Shown: positions 49,674-59,208 of the stretch, piece after piece | Numbering within the stretch: the first letter of the stretch is position 1 | Layout of the letters: every line of letters begins with the position of its first letter | DNA from: Tritrichomonas musculus | Taxonomy: Eukaryota > Parabasalia > Tritrichomonadida > Tritrichomonadidae | NCBI GenBank assembly: GCA_039105265.1 | Contig: JAPFFF010000034.1 | Location: forward strand, 1,240,001 to 1,304,000 | Direction: 5' to 3' | Length of the DNA stretch: 64,000 bases | The notes under the pieces: generated by a model | The model's input: the letters and a program-made list of their open reading frames with translations, nothing else | Databases searched by the model: none | What the model was told of the DNA's origin: nothing | Position numbers and translations under genes: made by a program

Positions 49674-52116
49674 TTAAGAAATATCTATAGGCAGTCGAAA
49701 TATCACTTTTTAATTTCACAAGGTTTGTTTGATTTCTATCATAATTTAAAGAGGTATTCATGAAGAGATCTAGCCTAGAAATTAGATAGATAATAATATA
49801 ATATTTTATAATATTTTATATTTATGCTATAATAGAAAGTATATAATGTTTTATACGTTTGATTTCGAGATATTAATATAAATAATATTTCTATGACTAA
49901 ATGGCTATGGAGAACTTTTGTTAGAGAAATTAAATTCTCAATTTTGAATATCATTAACAAAAGTTGTTTCTTTTGAAAGAAAAAATTTCAATGAAAATGG
50001 AGTAATATTTCAAAGGATTATTTTAAAATTGAAATAATTTAATTTTTTGTTGCTGCTGATTTATTTATTTAATATTTTAATATATTTTATTTATATTATC
50101 TTATTTATTTTTTATGTAATGTTTTATATTAGATTTATATATATATAATATGGATTATTTTATTGAATATTAAGATAAATTCATAATTATAATTTGAATA
50201 AAGATTTATTATTGAAATTGCGATCATTTTTTTGAATACATGATTAGTTTATATATTGAATGAAATAAAATAAATTTTGAATTAATATATTTTAAATTAA
50301 TCAATTAAAATATCTTGATTAATCATTTTATTTTTACAATAAAAAATAAAATACAATAATATTCAAAATACAATAAATATGTTTAGTGATATATTTACTT
50401 GAATAGTTTCTTATTTCTTGAAATACATATTTTTTAACTCTTTATATGACATTTTACACCATTAAAATAAGCCATTAAAATAAAAACCATTTTTTCTCAA
50501 AATTAAGCGTATAAATATCTTAAGCACCAACATATACATTAATACATATAATAAAATATCATATGGAAAAGTATTATATAAAATTCTAGGCTGAAAAAAA
50601 AGATATGATAAGTTTTTATATGAAAAAAAATTTAATTTCTTTTTATTTCTGTTTATAAATCTAATTTAATTTGAAAAATCTAATAATTTAATTAATCTTA
50701 TGTGTATTAATGTAAATATATTTGGAATTTTCAAAAATCATAAAGATTGAATGAAATATTACAGATATATCAGATTAAAATTTTTATAAAATAAACAGTG
50801 TTAGACATTCTTAAAATGATTATATCGAGCAACCAATTAAAAATTATTGATTTGAATGCATATAACTTAATATTGATGGAAATAATGAGATTAGAAAAAT
50901 TCAAAAAGACGTTAAGTCACTTAACATGAATACCTCTTAATTTAAAATATTAATATTTATGGTTTTCTGTTTTTTTTTTATACTATACTTTAAATATCAT
51001 TTACTTAAAAAAATAGTTTTTTTTGCAATTATCAATCATGAATAGCTTGAAATTCAAAATATACCAAGTTATATCAATTATTTGAGAAATTTTAATCTAT
51101 TATCGATGCATAAAAGATGTTGTATCTGGTTGAATTTGATGTAATTTATAACAATTTGGGTATTAAATATAATCTAAAGTTCGGAATTGATCTTTTTGGA
51201 TCTTTATATAAAAAGATAAACGTACCATTTTTTTTTATTTTTTTCAAAAAAATTAAACAAACCTTCTCAATTTCAAAAAGTGATATCTCCACTACTAACA
51301 GATATTTTAAAAAATTGAGCAATAATTTATATTTGTGAATATATATAGATGATATTTGTTACCTTTAATAATAAATTCATCAGATATTTAATTTTTCTTT
51401 CAATTTTTTGACAAATTCTTATCGTTGTAGCCCCTATATTGAAATTTGTTAATAAATGCCAGAATAAAGTTCTCGTTTTTAGTATAAATATTAAATTTGT
51501 TTCAATTATTACCTGAATACTAGACCGAAGCACTTTTTTTGCAAATTTGTATCGATGCATATCAATTAGGCCAAGAAAACATTGAATTCTGATCTCAAAG
51601 ATAATTAATATGGTAATTGTTAAAACAATTTACTTGGATTGTAAATGTAATTTAGTTAAATCACAAAGATATTTTTTTTTGATTGAAATTTTAAGAAGAG
51701 TTAATGTAAATGCTTGCTTTAGAACCTTGTTTTTATGATTTTATAATTGCATTACTTTACAATTTTAGTTGTTTTTTACATCATTTAGCCTATCAATTAA
51801 TTATTAAAACAAATATTTAATTATTTTTAGGATTGATCAATCAGAATTTGGTCCATAAAATATCTTAAATTGCGTTTTATCAAGAATATCACGAAAAAAT
51901 CCTTTATTATAACAGAAAAATCCAAAAATAATAAAAGAAAAATAAGATATGTAATTAATCAAATTTATGATGCTTAGGAAAGAAATTCGTGAGGAATTTC
52001 TTTGTGAAAAAAATAATTGAAAACATTGTGAGCATTTTTAATCATTTTTTTTTAGAATTTTCGAAGATAAACTATTTTTCAATTTCAATTCAATATAACC
52101 ATAAATATTGAATATA

Positions 52117-52417
52117 AAATGATTTGTTATTTGTCACATATGATTTGTTATTTATGACAAAAAATAATTTTTAAAAAATAATGATTTGTTATTTGAATTA
52201 TAATTATAACGGAAAAGAGTATTTTGGTTTGAACTTTATACAAATTTTTATTTAATTTGTTATTTATTTAATTTTGATCAATTATGTAAAAATGAAATAT
52301 ATGATATTATTGAATCAAACTAATTGAAAAATCTTAGCCATTTAACATATATGATATCATTCAAAAAAATAAATAGACAAAAATAACAAATCATTTGTGA
52401 CATAAAACAAATCATTT
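52117..52417. mobile_element. MITE-like element upstream of the Myb gene
   Basis: The 301-bp element has inverted ends of about 44 bases with around 85 percent identity, each carrying AAATGATTTGTT twice. TA lies on both sides (52115-52116 and 52418-52419), as in Tc1/mariner-derived MITEs. It has no coding capacity. Its right end is about 150 bases before the Myb start codon, so it may contribute promoter sequence. Confidence 0.55.
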
Positions 52418-52544
52418 TATTCTCAATTTCGATTATTTGCCAATTATATTTTTCTCTCAAAAGTAATTTCCCTCTCAAAAAATATACTATTTTTCAATGT
52501 GATTTTTCTCAAATTTTCATTGATTTAAAAGTAAGTTTAACACT

Positions 52545-52549
52545 TCATT
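52545..52549 (+). promoter_or_regulatory. Candidate initiator (TCATT) of the Myb gene
   Basis: TCATT fits the trichomonad initiator. Its A at 52547 is 24 bases before the ATG, slightly longer than usual. A second TCATT at 52517-52521 is an alternative. Confidence 0.35.
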
Positions 52550-52570
52550 TTAATAATTACTAGACTTCAA

Positions 52571-53422
52571 ATGTTCGTCTACAGTGCAATCCCAATCATG
52601 CAACTCAACACCGCTCCACAATGCCAAGCACAAGTTCCATTTAACAATGGATTGGCTAATGTAGTTCCATTTGGCAACATGAAATCAAAGCGACAGTCTT
52701 TTAAACCACACTCAAAATTCTCAGAAGAAGATGATTCTCGTTTAAGAGAACTAGTTCAAGAATATGGTGAAAATTCATGGATCCAAATTGCTAACCTAAT
52801 GCCAGGAAGAAACAGCAGACAATGCCGTGAACGTTGGCTAAATTACTTATCCCCAAAATTGAACACAAATACCTGGACTCCAGAAGAAGATTCATTATTA
52901 TTGGAAAAACAAAAAGAAATTGGTACAAGCTGGGTTAAAATCAGCAAATTCTTTGAAGGAAGAACTGACCAAATGTGTAAGAATCGATTTTTCTTACTCC
53001 AAAGAAAAATGGACAAAAAACCACGAAAACCAAGAAATATTAAAATCCCCCCTCAAGCAACACCAGCAATAATTGGCACTCCTATTTTTATCCCGATCCC
53101 AAGTAATAACAATATTAACATGAATTACTATCAACAACCTCAAAACTCATTTCAGATACAACAACAATTTTCATCAACAGTAGAATCACCAATTTCATCA
53201 TGCATCTCATCTCCAATTCAAGAAAATGAACAGAAAAAAACAAAGGAAGACGAGTTTGACGCTCCTTTTGTTAGCGAAACTACTGATCTTGGATTAACAG
53301 AATCTTATATTCAAGACAATTTTGATAGTTTCGAAAATAATGCAAATTATGACTTAATATGCGATGAATTGATTAATACCTTTTCAACAGCTCAGTACTG
53401 TGACGATTTATTTTCAATTTAA
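52571..53422 (+). CDS. Myb-type transcription factor with two repeats
   Basis: The 283-residue product has two Myb/SANT repeats. Residues about 48-94 have the tryptophans and RQCRERW recognition helix, and residues about 99-147 have TWTPEED, SWVKISKFF and the MCKNRF helix. This is the R2R3-like arrangement of trichomonad Myb regulators, which bind promoter DNA in the nucleus. A basic patch (KKPRKPRN) follows and may be a nuclear signal. The C-terminal half is rich in Gln, Ser and acidic residues and may activate transcription. No target can be read from the sequence. Confidence 0.93.
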   Translation: MFVYSAIPIMQLNTAPQCQAQVPFNNGLANVVPFGNMKSKRQSFKPHSKFSEEDDSRLRELVQEYGENSWIQIANLMPGRNSRQCRERWLNYLSPKLNTNTWTPEEDSLLLEKQKEIGTSWVKISKFFEGRTDQMCKNRFFLLQRKMDKKPRKPRNIKIPPQATPAIIGTPIFIPIPSNNNINMNYYQQPQNSFQIQQQFSSTVESPISSCISSPIQENEQKKTKEDEFDAPFVSETTDLGLTESYIQDNFDSFENNANYDLICDELINTFSTAQYCDDLFSI

Positions 53423-53925
53423 TTCCAAAATTTAATTCTTTATTAGAATTAAAATAATTTTTTATAAAAATTCCATAACTACCATGGAATCGGACTTATA
53501 ATAAAAACTTCTATCCTGTAATTATTATTTTTTTTTTTCTTTTTAAATTAACCTTTACTATGATATATTTGACCTTTTTTGTACGTTAATTTTTATAGGC
53601 CAATTTCATGATAGTAAATGGTCAATTTCAAATTCTATGAAATCAATGAATTCTTTTTTTGAAAATATAAAGAATTGAATTCAAATTACTATTATATAAA
53701 ATAAAAATATCTTAATATTTTTTATATATATTTAAAATGTAAATCTAAATTATAAAATAAATATATAGTATTATTTATTTCAAAATATTTATTATTATTT
53801 ATTTTAAAATATTATCCATAAATACAAGGCAATGAGTAAAGATTATTTTTAAACCTCAAATTTAAGATTTTCCCTATTTATTGCCAAATAAAATGAATAA
53901 AGCATGTTAAACAGTGAACTTTTTC
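53423..53925. other. AT-rich spacer, nothing recognised
   Basis: About 0.5 kb between the Myb gene and the Pmp-like pseudogene; it shows no open frame, repeat or RNA gene that I can support. Confidence 0.6.
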
Positions 53926-54364
53926 TCAAAATATGCTTGTTATTTTGAGAAATGAGCAATTTTCAAATGTACAGTTAGCAATATCAATGAATAATTGGGC
54001 ATTTTCATTATCATCCTTGACGGACAAATTCTTCTTGCTTGAATCTTTAATTCCAATGACTCCACCGAAATGCTTTGAATAACTGTTTCTGATATTGAGA
54101 CATAAGACCGTGCAAGAATTCGGTTTATTCTGTAGAATAGTAAGTGAACCTCCATATGACATTTGTTCTTCTTTACTAGCATCATTGCCAGAATCATTCT
54201 CATTGTTTTCGAATTCATTTTCTCCCTTGAATTCAATTGCATTAGAATATGCAACAACGCATCCATAATAACCAATAGATGGTTGCGTTGGCTTATTATA
54301 GATGAATAAGCAGTTTGCAACTATAATTTTCTGTTCGGCATCTGATGTAGATGCGAAAACGGCG
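53926..54364 (-). pseudogene. Inverted fragment of a Pmp-like gene
   Basis: Read on the minus strand, one open frame from about 54364 to a stop at 53926 encodes Pmp-like protein. It runs from AVFASTSDAEQK through YYGCVVAYSN and SYGGSLTILQ to HFGGVIGIKD, with the same GG[AV] rungs and TFENCSF turns as the giant gene. It has no start, signal peptide or membrane anchor. It abuts, head to head, a plus-strand fragment that encodes the C-terminus of the same family, so an inversion inside one ancestral gene is the simplest explanation. Confidence 0.7.
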
Positions 54365-54644
54365 CATCACTTCTAGTAATAACACAGACAATGACAATCA
54401 AAAAGATCCTAAATCTAAACCATTGAGCGCAGGTGCAATTGCGGGTATTGTTGTTGGATGTGTAGTTTTCGTAGCCTTTGCTGCTGTTGGAGTAGCTTTC
54501 TTAGTTCGTTCAAGAATTAATTAGGATGATATCAGAAGTGAATCCGTTTGCAATGACAACAATCATACTAATGTTTATGCCCTTGATACAACTGGAAGCC
54601 ACCCAAACATAAATAGCGATACATTTTTAAATGATGAAGCTTAA
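54364..54644 (+). pseudogene. C-terminal remnant of a Pmp-like gene
   Basis: The plus strand encodes SSNNTDNDNQ, then LSAGAIAGIVVGC with a transmembrane helix, then DIRSE, VYALDT and a final NDEA. These match in order the stalk, membrane anchor and tail of the giant gene at 47800-48063. One in-frame stop (TAG near 54522) lies just after the membrane helix. The fragment starts at the junction with the inverted piece at about 54364. It shows that a second family member once stood here. Confidence 0.82.
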
Positions 54645-55311
54645 ACTTTTTTTTGTGTTAATTTGCTGATTAATTAAAAAAGAGGATTTTAAAATATTTT
54701 TCTTTCCTTAATTAACTTTCGCAGATTGACCAATCATGCATAAAATTCATCAATTATTATGGGCGTTACTAAGTAAATTGCTTGATTTAGAACTTTTCAT
54801 TTGAAAAAATAATTTCCTAAATTTTTGTTTTCTTGATAGATTTGAATGCTCGGATTGTACAAAGCAAGTCAACCATTTTGCTAAAATTGGCTTCAAGGTC
54901 TAAAAATCAGCATTTTCTTTGTGTTTTTGGCACATTTTTATTAAAAAATGATTTTTCCACTTTTTCAATGCGATTTTTAATTCTCAGTGATATCTCTAAT
55001 TGAAAGTCAAACTTGGATTTTAGAGAATTTATTACAAAAATTCAATGTTTGCAGCAACCAATGATAACTTTCATCATGAAGTGTTGTTTCACATATTTTA
55101 TTAATATTTTAAATTAATTAATATATTTTGGATTTTTTGGTATGTTTTTTTGCTATTTAAATGAATTTTTGACGTATATGTACTTTTTCAAACACATTTT
55201 TATAAATTTCTCAAATTTGTTTGAATTTTTAATGTAATATTTAAAGATCTATAATGACTTTGATAAAAACTTTAAAAAATCTAAAATAAATTCACAAAAT
55301 AACGCATTTAA
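54645..55311. other. Spacer, nothing recognised
   Basis: About 0.67 kb between the Pmp-like remnant and the AIG1 gene. It is slightly less AT-rich than other spacers but has no frame, repeat or RNA gene that I can support. Confidence 0.55.
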
Positions 55312-56796
55312 TTAATTATTTATCGTTTTTTCTTCTGTCCATTCGTTTACACAAATCCAATCGTTTTGGATTTCATTTCCGTCAGGATCAATGATGACTT
55401 CTCTTTGGTATTTTCCATATCTTGTAACAATTTTCCAACCATCATGCACCACTCTTAAGTCTGGTCCTAGATCGACAACGGTTAAAGTTATAACACAAAG
55501 AAGGCCTTTTCCAAATCGTTCCCAGCCACCATCTTTGTTTACAACGTGAGTTAGTTCATATTTATTTTCAGATATTACCTCAACTTTTTCATCATTTTTA
55601 ACAATTGAATTAATTACTTTTGGATATCTCATTAACGTTATTGGAGTACTATAAGTGATATCACCACTTGGTGATGTTATTTTCAAACGTTTCTGATCTT
55701 CATAATATATTATTTTTTGACAATTGCGACCATTTCCAATTCTTTCAATCTGTACTTGCTGATCATACAATATTTCTTCTTCTTCTATTTGTTCTTCAGT
55801 CCAACTTCGAATTGTCAGTGGTGGTGAAAAAGATATTTTATTATCAGCATGAGTTATTTGATATCGTTCTTGATCTTCATAATGAAATCGTTTGGTTGTG
55901 ATGTTGCCTTCTTTATTGATATCTGTTTTAATGTGTTGTCTTTGTAATATTTGTTTTTCTTCAATTTGTTCTTCTTGCCATGATCGAATAGTTTCTGCTT
56001 CTCCATATGATATTTCTTCTTTCCAATTCGTATATTTTGCAAATCGTTGATCTTCATAATATATTTTTCTTATTCTTCTTATATCTGATCCTTCAATATT
56101 ATTTAAATCTTCTCCAACTTTTTTCTTTTTAATTATTTCATATTCGACCATCATATAATCAGGATTTATCTCTCTGAAGTTATTTGTTAACACAGGCTCG
56201 AAATTATGAGCAAAATCTAAAATCTTTTGATATTCTCTTTGTGTATTTTCGTCTGTTTCATACTCTTCAGAGTCAACAAAGAAGCATGGCATATCTATTT
56301 CTAAATTTTCACAGTTGTTGAGTGATTTTATAAATTTTGTAATTTCAGGACCGTACTCAAAAGTTGCTTCCTCTGCATTATATGCATCAGCATAACACCT
56401 GGTGAATATGATTCCTGTTCTTTCCCACATTGTTGGATCATTGAAAAAGTAATTCATTAATTTGATCATTTTTTGAGTTTCTTCTGTGAATCTTGGTTCT
56501 TGGATGTTTAAGACTATGAAGAAGGCATTGATTCCTTTGTCCCATTTATGAATATATTCAATCATTTGTTTGAGATATTTTTTATCTTGACCTGTGGAAG
56601 TTGAATGACCCGGATAATCAATAAAATAAATTATTTCATTATTTATTTCATTTCCAATTGCTATTGTTTCCAACGTCACAGAATGACATGAACTTCCAAC
56701 TTTAAAAGCATCTTTTTTCTTTATGATAATATTTCCAATTGATGACTTTCCGACCCCAGATTCACCAACTACGAATATAGTTACAATTCTTTTCAT
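55312..56796 (-). CDS. AIG1/GIMAP-type GTPase, copy A
   Basis: The start at 56796 (MKRIVTIF) is preferred over an upstream in-frame ATG at 56832. A TCACT initiator at 56812-56816 lies between them, 18 bases before the chosen ATG. The 494-residue product has a P-loop GESGVGKSS at residues 11-19, a DYPG G3 motif at 60-63 and IIFTR where the G4 region is expected, fitting the AIG1 GTPase group. The C-terminal half has about three repeats of some 65 residues with YEDQ.R and IRSW.EEQIEE, probably beta-rich with helices. It forms a head-to-head inverted pair with copy B. Substrate and location are unknown. Confidence 0.85.
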   Translation of the reverse strand: MKRIVTIFVVGESGVGKSSIGNIIIKKKDAFKVGSSCHSVTLETIAIGNEINNEIIYFIDYPGHSTSTGQDKKYLKQMIEYIHKWDKGINAFFIVLNIQEPRFTEETQKMIKLMNYFFNDPTMWERTGIIFTRCYADAYNAEEATFEYGPEITKFIKSLNNCENLEIDMPCFFVDSEEYETDENTQREYQKILDFAHNFEPVLTNNFREINPDYMMVEYEIIKKKKVGEDLNNIEGSDIRRIRKIYYEDQRFAKYTNWKEEISYGEAETIRSWQEEQIEEKQILQRQHIKTDINKEGNITTKRFHYEDQERYQITHADNKISFSPPLTIRSWTEEQIEEEEILYDQQVQIERIGNGRNCQKIIYYEDQKRLKITSPSGDITYSTPITLMRYPKVINSIVKNDEKVEVISENKYELTHVVNKDGGWERFGKGLLCVITLTVVDLGPDLRVVHDGWKIVTRYGKYQREVIIDPDGNEIQNDWICVNEWTEEKTINN

Positions 56797-56811
56797 CGAA
56801 AGCAACAATAA

Positions 56812-56816
56812 AGTGA
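56812..56816 (-). promoter_or_regulatory. Initiator (TCACT) of AIG1 copy A
   Basis: On the minus strand TCACT matches the trichomonad initiator, with the A at 56814, 18 bases before the ATG at 56796. It decides between two in-frame start codons. Confidence 0.6.
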
Positions 56817-57277
56817 TATTAAAACAATTCAATTAATTTAAAAATTTTATTATTATTATTTTTTATTCAAAAATCACTTTTTCAAATAAAAAATGAGCTT
56901 TTTCAATGTCATATTTTTAGCCTTTCAGATTTTAGTAAATAGGTCATTAATGCCTCCATATTGCTAATAAATATATGTATAATGTTTTTTATTTATTTAA
57001 TGCATATTTAATCACTGAACAAAATATAATAATATTATATTATATTTGAATAATTTTTTTTTTTTTTTAATAAATTTCTAATCTAAATTTTATTCTGTTA
57101 CTTTTTCTAATTGTCCTCTGATAAATCTTGATTAATATAAACACATTAATGGCCTACATGCTAAAATCTGAAGGTGTTGTAATTTTCAAATAAAAGCCCA
57201 TTTTTTATTTGAAAAAGTGATTTTTGAATAAAAAATAATAATAATAAAATTTTTAAATTAATTGATTTTTTTTAATA

Positions 57278-57282
57278 TCACT
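57278..57282 (+). promoter_or_regulatory. Initiator (TCACT) of AIG1 copy B
   Basis: The mirror image of the copy A site: its A at 57280 is 18 bases before the ATG at 57298. It lies downstream of the earlier in-frame ATG at 57262, which would therefore not be in the mRNA. Confidence 0.6.
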
Positions 57283-57297
57283 TTATTGTTGCTTTCG

Positions 57298-58764
57298 ATG
57301 AAAAGAATTGTAACTATATTCGTAGTTGGTGAATCTGGGGTCGGAAAGTCATCAATTGGAAATATTATCATAAAGAAAAAAGATGCTTTTAAAGTTGGAA
57401 GTTCATGTCATTCTGTGACGTTGGAAACAATAGCAATTGGAAATGAAATAAATAATGAAATAATTTATTTTATTGATTATCCGGGTCATTCAACTTCCAC
57501 AGGTCAAGATAAAAAATATCTCAAACAAATGATTGAATATATTCATAAATGGGACAAAGGAATCAATGCCTTCTTCATAGTCTTAAACATTCAAAAGCCA
57601 AGATTCACAGAAGAAATTCAAAAAATGATCAAATTAATGAATTACTTTTTCAATGATCCAACAATGTGGGAAAGAACAGGAATCATATTCACAAGAAGCA
57701 TTAAAAACCATTTCAAACCTGAAGTTGCTCTTTCAGAATATCGTCCAGAAATCATCAAGTTTATAAAATCACTCAACAACTGTGAAAATTTAGAAATAGA
57801 TATGCCAGCATTCTTTGTTGACACAGTAAAATATGAAACAGACGATAATACACAAAGAGAATATCAAAAGATTTTAGATTTTGCTCATAATTTTGAGCCT
57901 GTGTTAACAAATAACTTCAGAGAGATAAATCCTGATTATATGATGGTCGAATATGAAATAATTAAAAAGAAAAAAGTTGGAGAAGATTTAAATAATATTG
58001 AAGGATCAGATATAAGAAGAATAAGAAAAATATATTATGAAGATCAACGATTTGCAAAATATACGAATTGGAAAGAAGAAATATCATATGGAGAAGCAGA
58101 AACTATTCGATCATGGCAAGAAGAACAAATTGAAGAAAAACAAATATTACAAAGACAACACATTAAAACAGATATCAATAAAGAAGGCAACATCACAACC
58201 AAACGATTTCATTATGAAGATCAAGAACGATATAAGATCACTTATCCTGATAACAGAATCAACTTTACTCAGAGCACAGCAATCAGAAGTTGGACAGAAG
58301 AACAAATTGAAGAAGAAGAAATGCTATTAAAACAGCAAATCAAGTTTGAAAAGAAAGGAGAAGGTCGTAATCAACACAGAATCGTTTATTATCAGGATTT
58401 AAAACGTCTGAAAATTACAACACCTTCAGGCGACATTATTTACACAGCTCCAACTGTTGAAAAAAGTTATAAAGAAACTCTAAACTATGATTTTCATGAA
58501 GAATTCAAAGAACAATTATTATCAGAAACTATTAAATCAAATTATCATCTTCATGATGAAGATAACCGATTTGTTAAATTTGGTAAAAAACTTTTACAAA
58601 CATTATCGTTAAATGCATACAATTCTGATAAGGATATATATCTCGAAAACTCTAATTCGAAAGTTGAAAGGCAATACTGCAAAATGAAAAGAGATATATA
58701 TACTGATCCAGATGGAAATGTAAGTTATGGTGAATGGGAAGCTATCAATATTTATTATAAATAA
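57298..58764 (+). CDS. AIG1/GIMAP-type GTPase, copy B
   Basis: The 488-residue product starts MKRIVTIF, chosen because of the initiator 18 bases upstream. It has the same P-loop (11-19), DYPG motif (60-63) and IIFTR stretch as copy A. The N-terminal 130 residues and residues about 190-330 are nearly identical to copy A. A short island after IIFTR (about 133-165) and the last 160 residues differ strongly. The C-terminal half again has repeats with YEDQ and IRSW.EEQIEE. The divergent tails suggest different partners for the two copies, while the shared GTPase is kept uniform. Confidence 0.85.
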   Translation: MKRIVTIFVVGESGVGKSSIGNIIIKKKDAFKVGSSCHSVTLETIAIGNEINNEIIYFIDYPGHSTSTGQDKKYLKQMIEYIHKWDKGINAFFIVLNIQKPRFTEEIQKMIKLMNYFFNDPTMWERTGIIFTRSIKNHFKPEVALSEYRPEIIKFIKSLNNCENLEIDMPAFFVDTVKYETDDNTQREYQKILDFAHNFEPVLTNNFREINPDYMMVEYEIIKKKKVGEDLNNIEGSDIRRIRKIYYEDQRFAKYTNWKEEISYGEAETIRSWQEEQIEEKQILQRQHIKTDINKEGNITTKRFHYEDQERYKITYPDNRINFTQSTAIRSWTEEQIEEEEMLLKQQIKFEKKGEGRNQHRIVYYQDLKRLKITTPSGDIIYTAPTVEKSYKETLNYDFHEEFKEQLLSETIKSNYHLHDEDNRFVKFGKKLLQTLSLNAYNSDKDIYLENSNSKVERQYCKMKRDIYTDPDGNVSYGEWEAINIYYK

Positions 58765-59208
58765 TTTTTTTTTTATTAATATATCTTATATTTTACCTAT
58801 CTCGATATATTCCCAAAATAATTTCTTTGATTGAAATTATCTTTTTATCATGATGATTTTTAAAATACATAAATTCTTAATATAATTATTTTTTTAAATT
58901 TTTTGAAACTCTTCGAGAAAATAAGATATTTAATATATATATAACTTGGGCAAGTAGAAAAATTTTCATTTAAAATTTTGAATGTAAAACCATTTATATT
59001 CTCAATAAAAATGGCATATAAGATATCATATTAAAAAGGAATTTTCCATATATTTTAGAATATTTTAAAATATATTTGCATAATTTAAAATTTATTAATT
59101 ATTAATATTATAAATATCTTATAATAATATATAAATATCAAAAATATAACAAGTTAAATCATTATATACTATTATTTTAATATATGACGTTAATCAAAAT
59201 TTTAAAAA
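58765..59208. other. AT-rich spacer before the HECT-type gene
   Basis: About 0.44 kb with no gene. A possible initiator TCATT at 59159-59163 is 48 bases before the ATG at 59209, longer than usual for trichomonads, so the true transcription start is unclear. Confidence 0.5.

Larger units (their letters stand above)
48064..52540. other. 4.5 kb AT-rich intergenic region
   Basis: No intact gene was found. It contains a 238-bp TTAA-flanked MITE-like element (49436-49673), a 301-bp TA-flanked MITE-like element (52117-52417) and a weak 14-base inverted pair at 49749 and 50938. The rest is AT-rich sequence without a readable gene. Confidence 0.7.
55855..58235. repeat. Large inverted repeat holding the two AIG1 genes
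   Basis: Arms of about 1.1 kb (about 55855-56905 and 57190-58235) are inverted copies that cover the shared coding parts and about 70-100 bases upstream of each start. Long stretches are identical at protein level (for example the block from QREYQKILDF to HYEDQERY) and enclose divergent islands. Between the arms lie about 300 bases of non-matching AT-rich DNA with long T-runs. Confidence 0.85.

Noticed and set aside
51117-51560. Short frames on both strands (73 and 77 codons)
   Set aside because: AT-driven composition, no domain, no convincing promoter.
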